From positions 434,001 through 498,000 of the forward strand of contig JACKQF010000001.1 of the NCBI GenBank assembly GCA_024232965.1: 64,000 nt of DNA, read 5' to 3'. This document shows, piece by piece, positions 35,102 through 42,482 of the stretch. This DNA is from Verrucomicrobiaceae bacterium (GTDB taxonomy: Bacteria; Verrucomicrobiota; Verrucomicrobiia; Verrucomicrobiales; Verrucomicrobiaceae). The notes below the pieces were generated by a model that was not told where the DNA came from, ran no database searches, and saw only the letters and a program-made list of their open reading frames with translations. Within the stretch, counting starts at the first letter, position 1. Each line of letters opens with the position of its first letter. A program made the translations under genes and the position numbers.

Positions 35102-36124
35102 TCAAGACAGCTCACCCATTACCGTCGGTACCTCGCAAATTCCGAGACAGTTCTTGGAGTCCTCCGAAAGTCGCTCCATCCGTTGCGCGATCCAGTCCAC
35201 CAACCCTGCGCCATCGATGACCGTCACGTTCGAGCCCTCCGCCCGTTTCTGAAACTCCTCAGAAACCGAAGCCGACGTGCAGAAGACCATCTCATGGTCA
35301 TTGTATTCGGGCAGTTCATGCTTTCGGATCTCTTCGAGCTGGGCCAGCCCGTGCTCATTGGTGAATCCTTGGTGATGCTTCACCTGCACCAGCAGATTCA
35401 CCGTCGCACAAGGGTCCGTGCGGGAGGCCTTGACATCCGCATCGGCAAATCCCGGAAAAGCGTGTTTGGAGAGCACCTCCGCCTGGTAGCCTTCGATTTG
35501 CAAAAGCTCCTTCACCAGATGCTCCAGACCCACGCCTCCCGTCTGAAGATTCGTGCGACCATTCTGGATGTTCCGCAAGAGGCTGACTTTGAACTCTTCG
35601 GCAGCCTTCCCCGCTTTCTCCGCCATCACCAGGCTCCACGAATAGTCTTTGCCGGAACTAACATTCTCGTAGGCCTGCACAATCTCTTGCTGGAACTCGC
35701 CCAGGTCATTCACGGTGATGCCGCGCACCCGCAGGCGACGCTGGAAGGCCTCGGAGAAAGAAGAGCGGGGAAACTTCACCACCGCCCCATCCGCGTCCTT
35801 CGGGAAGTCTACGCGCCGCTGGTTGGCTGTATCCGCATCATAGCCGGATTCGTCAAACATCAGACCGCCGCTCGCCCGTCCAATCGCCACGAAATAGGGC
35901 AGAGTGGCGACAATAAAGTCACCCTCTTGGATCGCGAAATACCGGCGGATCTGATTGCCACTGCGTCCTATGGGGTAAAGCGTCTGGATGGACCGAATCG
36001 CATCTTCTGCGTCCTTCATCCCTGAGAAGTCGAAGTCAGACCAGCCAACCCCTACGATCGACTGATCGACCAAGTTTGGGGTGGTTCTGACAAGGTAGCA
36101 GCGCTTGGATTCAGGGTTGTTCAT
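35102..36124 (-). CDS. Mrr-like restriction endonuclease domain protein
   Basis: 340 residues. The C-terminal domain (about 195-310) is a PD-(D/E)xK fold of the Mrr_cat type: GVGLEHLVKELLQIEGYQAEVL, FADADVKASR with the acidic pair, and VNLLVQVKHHQG giving the Q-x-K signature, then EYNDHEMVFCTSASVSEEFQ and VIDGAGLVDWI. The N-terminal part (1-190: LVRTTPNLVDQSIVGVGW, EGDFIVATLPYFVAIGRASGG) looks like an EVE/PUA-like modified-base or nucleotide-reading domain, though that is a weaker call. It lies between hsdS (14-bp overlap) and the Panacea gene, so it is part of the defence operon and could target modified DNA. Confidence 0.82.
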   Translation of the reverse strand: MNNPESKRCYLVRTTPNLVDQSIVGVGWSDFDFSGMKDAEDAIRSIQTLYPIGRSGNQIRRYFAIQEGDFIVATLPYFVAIGRASGGLMFDESGYDADTANQRRVDFPKDADGAVVKFPRSSFSEAFQRRLRVRGITVNDLGEFQQEIVQAYENVSSGKDYSWSLVMAEKAGKAAEEFKVSLLRNIQNGRTNLQTGGVGLEHLVKELLQIEGYQAEVLSKHAFPGFADADVKASRTDPCATVNLLVQVKHHQGFTNEHGLAQLEEIRKHELPEYNDHEMVFCTSASVSEEFQKRAEGSNVTVIDGAGLVDWIAQRMERLSEDSKNCLGICEVPTVMGELS

Positions 36125-37406
36125 GGGATGGGTTGATAGATGGTTCGGATTTCATCCCCGGCGGGAACTGGATGTCGAGATGCTCCACGGAGAGTTTGCC
36201 GGAGATCAGGCGCGGGAGCAGGAGGTCGCGGGTGCGTTGGAGTACTTCAGTCTGGGTCGAGAGAATATGAATCTGCGAGACCATAGGGCGAACAATGGAA
36301 GTGAATTTCTCGCGAAGAGCAGGTGGCGGCGTTTTCACCAAGAACTGAGCGAAGCACTGCTCTTGGACACGCTGCCGACCGGATGCCCCCGTCATGCTGA
36401 GTTCGGCGTTCGTACGGAAACCTTCTGACACGCTCAGGAAGTAAATGTGCTCCGCAGTGAGCACTTTTTCACGTAGGACAATGAACTCGGTCGAACCTTG
36501 GGCGACTTCACCCTCGGCGAGAGTCATCACCAATCCGCGTTTCCCATTCTCGACTGAGGGAGTGATGCGCGGAAAGAGCACGTCACCGTTTCGAAATTTG
36601 GGTCCGACATGGCCTTTGCGGTTCTCTCTGTGGGTGAAATACATCGAAGAAACGGAAAGCTCCTCCATTGCGACGAACGGGCGTTCTTCTTCTTTGTCGA
36701 TCCGCTCGGTTGGATTGATTTCAACAATGTCAGAGAATCGGCGCAAGTCCCACCCTTCCGGCACGCCCTTCACGAGCTTCACCTTCTCGTGGCCGGGGAA
36801 GCGGAGGCGGACGAACCATTCGCGGTAGAGTTCCTCCGCCAGCTTTTCCAGCAGCGCGATCCGCCGCTGGTTGTTTTCAATCATTTCATCATACGTCGAG
36901 AGGACCGCTGCGATTTTCTTCTGTGTCAATACAGCGGGGAGTGGCAGAGGCCACACCTCGAGCACTTGCGTATCGATTTTCTTTGTTCCGTGTGCAGATT
37001 CGGAAGCGGAGTCACGAATGGGCTGGTTCTGAGAGAGCAGATAATAAAACAAGAACTCGGGAACGAGTAGTTTTGAGGGCATTAGCGCCTTGAGGTCTTG
37101 GTTGAAAGTGACGTCCCGCGCCGTGATGGCTACGCGGAACTCCTTTGCAAGAGACATGCCTCGCACCACGGCGAGCACGGTTCTAGCGGGCACTCGCTTG
37201 CTTCCCTCCTTCGCGCCATCTTCCGTCACTCTATGGGATGTGTCATGGATCTTGCGTTGATTCATCTCGCCCGAACTCACCCACGGAATGTCGCCATTCC
37301 AATACTTTGCCTCCGACATCGTCGGAGTGCCGCCTGACAAAAATTTCACTTCCGACGCGAGGGGAACGATTGGCCAACTTGCGTTCGCCGGTTTGAGTGC
37401 AGGCAT
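36111..37406 (-). CDS. hsdS: Type I restriction-modification specificity subunit
   Basis: 431 residues with two target-recognition domains. The first runs from WPIVPLASEVKFLSGGTPTMSEAKYWNGDIPWVSS to the central coiled coil KKIAAVLSTYDEMIENNQRRIALLEKLAEELYREWF; the second runs from LVKGVPEGWDLRRFSDIV to the second conserved helix ending RDLLLPRLISGKLSV. Such two-domain proteins recognise a split DNA site and join HsdM and HsdR into one complex. It starts 13 bp after hsdM and overlaps the Mrr-like gene by 14 bp. The recognition sequence cannot be read from the protein. Confidence 0.96.
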   Translation of the reverse strand: MPALKPANASWPIVPLASEVKFLSGGTPTMSEAKYWNGDIPWVSSGEMNQRKIHDTSHRVTEDGAKEGSKRVPARTVLAVVRGMSLAKEFRVAITARDVTFNQDLKALMPSKLLVPEFLFYYLLSQNQPIRDSASESAHGTKKIDTQVLEVWPLPLPAVLTQKKIAAVLSTYDEMIENNQRRIALLEKLAEELYREWFVRLRFPGHEKVKLVKGVPEGWDLRRFSDIVEINPTERIDKEEERPFVAMEELSVSSMYFTHRENRKGHVGPKFRNGDVLFPRITPSVENGKRGLVMTLAEGEVAQGSTEFIVLREKVLTAEHIYFLSVSEGFRTNAELSMTGASGRQRVQEQCFAQFLVKTPPPALREKFTSIVRPMVSQIHILSTQTEVLQRTRDLLLPRLISGKLSVEHLDIQFPPGMKSEPSINPSHEQP

Positions 37407-37419
37407 ACCAGAAGAGCTG

Positions 37420-39489
37420 TTACGAAACTAACAGTTTGAGATTCTGCGCGATCACATTCCGAAGGTCGTCGCTCGTGTTGTTCAAGGTTTCGAGTTCACC
37501 TTGAATCGAAACTACTTCATCCAAAAACTCCTCCTCCGTCTTCCCATCCTCCTCAATGACCACACCGACATAGCGCCCGGGATTGAGCGAGTAGTCCTGC
37601 TCGGCGACCTCTGCCGGGCTGGCCAGCTTGCAGAGGCCGGTGACGTCTTCGTATTTGGCCTCCGGGAAGCGCTCCTGAAGCCAGTGAATGTCCTGATAAA
37701 ACTTCTCGGCGTGTTTCACCTCCTCGTGCAGTTCGTCCAGCGCGGTCTTGAGCGCCTTGGTCTTCCGGTCCGTGCTGCCGCGCTTGCCTTCGGCCTTGGC
37801 GGCCTCCGCCTGCTGCTTCTCATGCTGGCGCACAATCTTGTCGAGCTGCTTCAGGCCCTGATGCAGTCCTTCGAAGAAGGGATCAAAGGCCTCACGGAGC
37901 TGGTGCTGGGCGCGGTTCTCCATGTCCACACTCGCAGACGCACCATACCGTTCCTGATGCTGCTCGTAGCGAGCCTGCAGCTTGTCCAGTCCCTTCCACT
38001 GCTTCACCAGGCCCTTCACGGCTGCCTTGCCCTCGGCATCGTCCAGGACTTCCAGAAGCTGGGCGGACACTGGCTCCACCTGCATGGCATTCTCCAGCAG
38101 GCGTTTCATGCCAAGTTCGAAGTAGCGGTCCACCAACTGGACGAACTCCTGCCGCCTGCCTTTGTGCAAGCGGCTGATCATCGCGATGTTATGGACCTGA
38201 GCCTCGGAGAACTCGCGGTGGGCGCGGTCGAGCTGGGTGAAGATGTTCCGGGCGTCGATGAAGAGGATTTTGTCGTCCGTCTTGCCCTTGTCAAAGAACC
38301 ACAGCGTGGCGGGCAGGGTGACGGTGTAGAACATGTTCGAGGGCAGCGTCAGCATCCCGTAGATCAGGTTCTCCTCGATGAGCTTCCGCCGGATGTCGGC
38401 CTCAGAATGGCGGGCGTCGGAGGCGGAATTTGCCATGACCAGCGCGGCGCGGCCCTGCGGCTTCAGCGAGGTGGCGAAGAGATTGATCCAAAGGTAGTTC
38501 CCATTGGGCACGGTCTCCTTGCCTACGTCGGCCTTCTTGACCTTCGATTTATTGCGAGGGATGCCATAGGTGTTGAAGCGCTTATCGTTTTCTATGGCAC
38601 TGAGGCTGACCTCGTTCACGTTGAAGGGCGGATTGGCCAGCACGTAGTCGAAGGCACCGAAGCTGGCGTGCGGGTCGTCGTAGTAGCTGTTCCCCTGCTT
38701 CACCTCCCCGCGCAGGCCGTTCACCGCGAGGTTCATCTTGGCCAAGTTCACCGTCTCAAGCGTCTTTTCCTGCCCATAGACATAGACGCCGCTGTCCGCG
38801 TCTTTCAGCTCCTTCCGATGCTCATCGATGAAGTGGGCCGACTGCACGAACATGCCGCCGGAGCCGCAGGCCGGGTCAAAGACCTTCCCGCCATGCGGCT
38901 CGATGATCTCGACCATGACACGGACGACGGAGCGCGGCGTGAAGAACTCGCCGCCCTTCTGCCCCTCGCTGCGAGCAAAGGCCCCGAGAAAGTACTCATA
39001 AATCTGCCCGAACAGGTCGCCCGTGAAGTCCGCCGGGATATCGGCGAAGTTTTTCAGCAGCTTGTTCGGGATGTCCTTGGTCTTCGGATCGCGAGTGAGG
39101 CGGAAATACTCCTGTTTCGGCAGCACGCCTTCCAGCTCCGGCTTGTACTGCTCGATAGCCTCCATGGCCTTCTTGATCGCCTGGTCAATCTCCTCCGACT
39201 CCGGGAGATTCAGCAGGTAGTCATATCGGGCATGTGGCGGCAGGTAGAACCCGCATTTCTCAATGGCGATATCAGACAGCGCTTTCTCCATCCGCGTGCC
39301 CTTCTTCTTCTCAAACTCCGCCTGAATCGCGGCCTCATGGCGGCGGTAGTTGTTGTCCGCAAACTTCAGGAAGATCAGCCCAAGCACCGGGATGGAATAC
39401 TCACTGGCCTTGAGGTCGGAATTGGCGCGGAGATTGTCCGCTGCATTCCAGAGTTGGTCTTCGAGTTGTTTGAGTTGTTCGCGGGTCAT
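37420..39489 (-). CDS. hsdM: Type I restriction-modification DNA methyltransferase subunit with C-terminal extension
   Basis: 689 residues; ordinary HsdM is about 480-550. HsdM_N is seen at 5-140 (LEDQLWNAADNLRANSDLK, YSIPVLGLIFLKFADNNYRRHE). The catalytic domain has AdoMet motif I VFDPACGSGGMFVQSA and the N6-adenine motif IV NPPFN (in YVLANPPFNVNEVSL). After about 480 a long, mostly charged coiled-coil stretch (LDDAEGKAAVKGLVKQWKGLDKL, HQGLKQLDKIVRQHEKQQAEAAKAEGKRG) adds about 150 residues before a LNPGRYVGVVIEEDGK tail. That tail motif is normal for the HsdM end, so the coiled coil is an insertion. First gene of the operon. Confidence 0.96.
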   Translation of the reverse strand: MTREQLKQLEDQLWNAADNLRANSDLKASEYSIPVLGLIFLKFADNNYRRHEAAIQAEFEKKKGTRMEKALSDIAIEKCGFYLPPHARYDYLLNLPESEEIDQAIKKAMEAIEQYKPELEGVLPKQEYFRLTRDPKTKDIPNKLLKNFADIPADFTGDLFGQIYEYFLGAFARSEGQKGGEFFTPRSVVRVMVEIIEPHGGKVFDPACGSGGMFVQSAHFIDEHRKELKDADSGVYVYGQEKTLETVNLAKMNLAVNGLRGEVKQGNSYYDDPHASFGAFDYVLANPPFNVNEVSLSAIENDKRFNTYGIPRNKSKVKKADVGKETVPNGNYLWINLFATSLKPQGRAALVMANSASDARHSEADIRRKLIEENLIYGMLTLPSNMFYTVTLPATLWFFDKGKTDDKILFIDARNIFTQLDRAHREFSEAQVHNIAMISRLHKGRRQEFVQLVDRYFELGMKRLLENAMQVEPVSAQLLEVLDDAEGKAAVKGLVKQWKGLDKLQARYEQHQERYGASASVDMENRAQHQLREAFDPFFEGLHQGLKQLDKIVRQHEKQQAEAAKAEGKRGSTDRKTKALKTALDELHEEVKHAEKFYQDIHWLQERFPEAKYEDVTGLCKLASPAEVAEQDYSLNPGRYVGVVIEEDGKTEEEFLDEVVSIQGELETLNNTSDDLRNVIAQNLKLLVS

Positions 39490-39656
39490 CGATAGTCGTT
39501 GGCGGAAGGAGTTCGTGGGGGGGGGCGATAGAACTGCTAATTCGGAGTGTCAGCGCACATTCGGGAATTTCCCCTGGGTGTCTGGCTATCAAAGCGTGAA
39601 CGGTTGGTTATAGCAAGGGAATGCCCATGAAAATCGCGGGGTGCCCTCCTCTCGGC

Positions 39657-39908
39657 GAAAGTGACCCTTCTTTTTTTCGGAGAGACCCTTGTCGGAGCGA
39701 AAGTGCCCCTTCTTTTTTTCGGAGAGGCCCTTGTCGGAGCAAAAGTGACCTTTGTTTTTTCTGGAGAGACCCTTGTCGGAGCGAAAGTGACCCTTCTTTT
39801 TTTCGGAGAGACCCTTGTCGTAGCGAAAGTGACCCTTCTTTTTTCTGGAGAGACCCTTGTCGGAGCAAAAGTGACCCTTCTTTTTTCTGGAGAGACCCTT
39901 GGGGAGGA
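39657..39908. repeat. 42-bp tandem repeat, six units
   Basis: Units start at 39657, 39699, 39741, 39783, 39825 and 39867, each 42 bp, differing at few positions (GAAA or AAAA at the start, a run of six or seven T, CGGAG or TGGAG, TCGGAGC or TCGTAGC). Within each unit GACCCTT and CGGAG both occur twice, so the unit itself seems to derive from an older duplication of about 20 bp. The minus strand translates as a 14-residue repeat with a KKKGHF core, but no start or context supports translation. No unique spacers are present. Confidence 0.9.
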
Positions 39909-39919
39909 AAAGCTGAAAA

Positions 39920-40055
39920 GCTGAGCCGAGGCGACTGGTGGAGCCGAACCGAAACGAAGTGGAGATAGCCAGCGACCAGCTGCCCGAAGGGCGAACGTAG
40001 TGAGGCAAACAGACAGCTGACTGAAGGGAAGCTGCCCGCTAGGGCGAGATGAGCG
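39920..40055. repeat. 136-bp direct repeat, copy 1
   Basis: Begins GCTGAGCCGAGGCGACTGG and ends GGGCGAGATGAGCG. It matches 40077-40212 over its full length with only a handful of substitutions and no gap. It starts about 11 bp after the last 42-bp unit. It carries several short inverted motifs (CTGCCCGAAGGGCG) but no coding sense. Likely a dispersed intergenic element. Confidence 0.88.
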
Positions 40056-40076
40056 TGGGGCGCGAACGAGTCAAAT

Positions 40077-40212
40077 GCTGAGCCAAGGCGACTGGTTGAG
40101 CCGAACCGAAACGAAGTGGAGATAGCCAGCGACCAGCTGCCCGAAGGGCGAACGTAGTGAGGCAAACAGACAGCGGACTGAAAGGAAGCTGCCCGCTAGG
40201 GCGAGATGAGCG
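40077..40212. repeat. 136-bp direct repeat, copy 2
   Basis: Second copy of the element at 39920-40055, offset by 157 bp, with a 21-bp spacer between copies. Differences seen by eye include GAGCCAAGG for GAGCCGAGG, GGTTGAGCC for GGTGGAGCC, CAGCGGACTG for CAGCTGACTG and CTGAAAGG for CTGAAGGG. Confidence 0.88.
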
Positions 40213-40220
40213 GGGGAGGG

Positions 40221-40284
40221 GAAATGCTGAAACGCTGAAATGCTGAAATGCTGAACGGCTGAACGGCTGAACGGCTGAACGGCT
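40221..40284. repeat. 8-bp microsatellite, eight units
   Basis: Eight consecutive octamers of the form GAAnnGCT: GAAATGCT, GAAACGCT, GAAATGCT twice, then GAACGGCT four times. The block is intergenic and lies downstream of both flanking genes' likely control regions, so phase variation is not obvious. Slippage could change its copy number. Confidence 0.85.
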
Positions 40285-40335
40285 GGGCCGGGGCGATGGG
40301 TGGTTGTGGCGTTTGAGGGAGCGCGGCAGGGCGGG

Positions 40336-40355
40336 GCGCTCAAAGGACTGAGCGC
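40336..40355. repeat. REP-like hairpin downstream of the VIT/VWA gene
   Basis: GCGCTCA-AAGGAC-TGAGCGC is a perfect 7-bp stem with a 6-nt loop inside a GC-rich stretch (GGCGGGG before, GCGCTACC after). It starts about 25 bp past the stop of the minus-strand VIT/VWA gene. No T-run follows, so it is more like a REP/boundary element than an intrinsic terminator, though it may act at that mRNA's 3' end. Confidence 0.5.
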
Positions 40356-40379
40356 GCTACCTGGCGGCGTGCTACCTTG

Positions 40380-42386
40380 TTACCGTCTGGCTTTGCGTTG
40401 GCGTTGGAGCATGAGGGTGAGGATGGAGAAGAGGAGGAGGGAGGCGACGCCGGGTTCTGGGGTGGTGCCGCTGGCGCTGACGGAGGTGCCGCTGCTGGCC
40501 ATGGAACTGACGCCTTGGGGTAGTGGGGAAGGTTGGAGCACGGGGGTGGCTGCGGCGGTGAGGGTCTGGGGGCGATCATCGACGGCCAGGAAGGAGGTGT
40601 AGTCAGTCAGCAGGGAGTAGGTGAGGCCCAGCGTGGTGATCTCGCGGGTGCGCTCGGCAGTGGGGGAAAGTCGGGCGTAGTCGCTGAGGACTCGCACTTT
40701 TTCTCGAGCCCAAAGGGAGCGGAGCGCGGGATTGGTGGTGCCGCTTTTGAGGGCGGCGGCGACGTCGATGGTGGCGGTCCAGGGTTGGTGCCCGGCCTGC
40801 CCGGTGAGGCGCAGGGCGCCGCTGGGTTTGCCGCGATATTTGCCGATGAGATGCACGGGGCGATCAGCGAAGACGTCGGGGAGGATGGCGGGCTGGAGGT
40901 CGTAGATTTCCATGCCTTCGACTTCGACCTTGAGCCCGGTCAGGACGGGCGCGGCGAGGTGCTTGCGGAGTCGGGCGGCCATGGTGGTGGCTTCGGAAGG
41001 GTTGGTGACGATGAAGGGTTCGCCACGGCCGACGTGGGCGATGCCCTCGATGAGGTGGCGGTTCACGGAGGAACCGATGCCGAAGGCGAAGATGTTGGAT
41101 TCATTGAGGCGGCGGGTAAGGAGATCGAAGACGTCGGTCTCGATATCCACAAAGCCATCGGTGATGAGGAGGATGGAGCGGGAGTGGGTGGCGTCCTTGG
41201 GCAGGGCTAGGGCGCGTTGCAGGGCGGGCAGCAGTTCGGTGCCGCCGCCGCCGGACTGCCGCTGAATCCAGTCGCTGGCTTGGGTGATGTTTTCTGCCGT
41301 CGCAGGCACGGACTGGGGTTGGAAGGTCTGGCTGGCACCGGCGAAGAGGAGGACGTTGAAGACATCCTCATCGCGGAGGTCGGCGAAGAGGTCGCGCATG
41401 AGCTTCTTCGCGGTCTCCAGGGGGAAGCCGTTCATGGAGCCCGAGACATCGATGACGAAGAGGAAGTCCTTGGGGACGATGGCGGTCTTGCTGGGGGCAG
41501 CGGGTGGCTGGACTTGCAGGAGAAAGAAGTTTTCGTCGGTGCCTTCGTGCAAGGTCAGGCCTGTGGCGACTTTGTTTCCGGCGAGTCGATAGCGGACGAT
41601 GAGGTCGCGGTTGGTAGCGTCGCTGGTGGTGGAATGTAGGAGGGTGAGCGCGGCAGACTGGGCGTCTGGAAAGGTGATGTTCACGTCGTGGGTGGGGCAG
41701 GCGATGTTTTCGATGGGCATGCCGGCGTGGACGGTGAGGTTCAAATGGAGTGTGGCGGGATTCATGGTGCCCTGGGCGAGGTGGGGATTTTTGACCCAGG
41801 TCTCCTGGGATCCGCTGTCGGGGGCTCGGCTGTAGCGCGGGCCGACGGGTCCGGGGAAGATGAACTCGTAGGTGCGGTCGGTGGGTTGGAGTTCCTCGGT
41901 GTAGGTCAGCACGACTTCGATCTCGGCTCCGGGCGCGATGTTGGCGAGACTCATCTGGAAGACGTTGGGGCGGTGTTGCTCCAGCAGGGTGGTGCGTTTG
42001 CCTTCGGCCTTGGCGCGCTCGTAGCCTGCCTTGGCGGCGGCTTTCTCTTGGATCTGCGCTTTGACGGTGCGGCCCTCGGTGCGGAACTCCAGGCCGTGCA
42101 CGGCGGCGCGGGTGGAGCCGGGGAAGACGTAGAGGGCGTCAATGGGGGTGCTGCCGGTATTGGCATAGACCTGGGTCAGGGTGACCTCTGCGATGATGCC
42201 GGCGATGTTTACCTGTGCGTGGGTGGATTTGAGCGGAAGGTCGGTGACTTTTCCGCCGCCGATGATCTCAAATCCAGGCGGTGCGATTTTGTCTTCGTAG
42301 GAGCTGGGGACGTCCTGGATGGCCTGGGCGGTGCAGGTGAGGACGAGGAGGGCAAGGGCGTGGCGGAGGGCAGAGGTGAGTTTCAT
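40380..42386 (-). CDS. VIT and VWA domain protein with PEP-CTERM sorting tail
   Basis: 668 residues with a signal peptide (LALLVLTCTAQA). A VIT domain (about 40-170: LPLKSTHAQVNIAGIIAEVTLTQVY and TPIDALYVFPGS) is as in inter-alpha-trypsin inhibitor heavy chains. A VWA domain (about 300-470) has the complete MIDAS DVSGSMNGFP, a GGTELLPAL segment and ILLITDGFVD. The C-terminus reads TPEPGVASLLLF followed by a hydrophobic helix and RQRKARR, a PEP-CTERM signal recognised by exosortase. It is therefore likely a surface-bound, metal-ion-dependent adhesion protein. Convergent with no gene; it faces the repeat block at its 3' end and follows gdhA on the same strand. Confidence 0.88.
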   Translation of the reverse strand: MKLTSALRHALALLVLTCTAQAIQDVPSSYEDKIAPPGFEIIGGGKVTDLPLKSTHAQVNIAGIIAEVTLTQVYANTGSTPIDALYVFPGSTRAAVHGLEFRTEGRTVKAQIQEKAAAKAGYERAKAEGKRTTLLEQHRPNVFQMSLANIAPGAEIEVVLTYTEELQPTDRTYEFIFPGPVGPRYSRAPDSGSQETWVKNPHLAQGTMNPATLHLNLTVHAGMPIENIACPTHDVNITFPDAQSAALTLLHSTTSDATNRDLIVRYRLAGNKVATGLTLHEGTDENFFLLQVQPPAAPSKTAIVPKDFLFVIDVSGSMNGFPLETAKKLMRDLFADLRDEDVFNVLLFAGASQTFQPQSVPATAENITQASDWIQRQSGGGGTELLPALQRALALPKDATHSRSILLITDGFVDIETDVFDLLTRRLNESNIFAFGIGSSVNRHLIEGIAHVGRGEPFIVTNPSEATTMAARLRKHLAAPVLTGLKVEVEGMEIYDLQPAILPDVFADRPVHLIGKYRGKPSGALRLTGQAGHQPWTATIDVAAALKSGTTNPALRSLWAREKVRVLSDYARLSPTAERTREITTLGLTYSLLTDYTSFLAVDDRPQTLTAAATPVLQPSPLPQGVSSMASSGTSVSASGTTPEPGVASLLLFSILTLMLQRQRKARR

Positions 42387-42482
42387 GTGGGTGCAGGAAA
42401 TTGGATCCTGCGCCTATCATGCGTGCGCTCTGTGAGGCCCTGATGAAGCCTGTGTGAAAAGCCGGTGAAACTTCGGCGGGGA

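Larger units (their letters stand above)
39490..40379. other. Gene-free repeat block between hsdM and the VIT/VWA gene
   Basis: About 890 bp without a believable gene. It holds, in order, 39490-39656 unique sequence (must include the hsdM promoter, not identified), six 42-bp units, two 136-bp direct repeats, an 8-bp microsatellite and a REP-like hairpin; each is listed separately. Open frames in it arise because the 42-bp unit length is a multiple of three and carries no stop. Confidence 0.75.

Noticed and set aside
37501..39495. 664-codon open frame antisense to hsdM
   Set aside because: hsdM is unmistakable on the minus strand (DPACGSGGMF and NPPFN). The antisense product is Leu/Val/His-rich with no domain.
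39657..39908. Possible CRISPR array
   Set aside because: The units abut directly with no unique spacers, the period is constant at 42 bp, and no cas gene is nearby.
39589..40008. Minus-strand open frame of 139 codons with a 14-residue Lys-rich repeat
   Set aside because: The frame is open only because the 42-bp unit is a multiple of three without stops. The flanks belong to the 136-bp element, several frames on both strands are open alike, and no start context is present.
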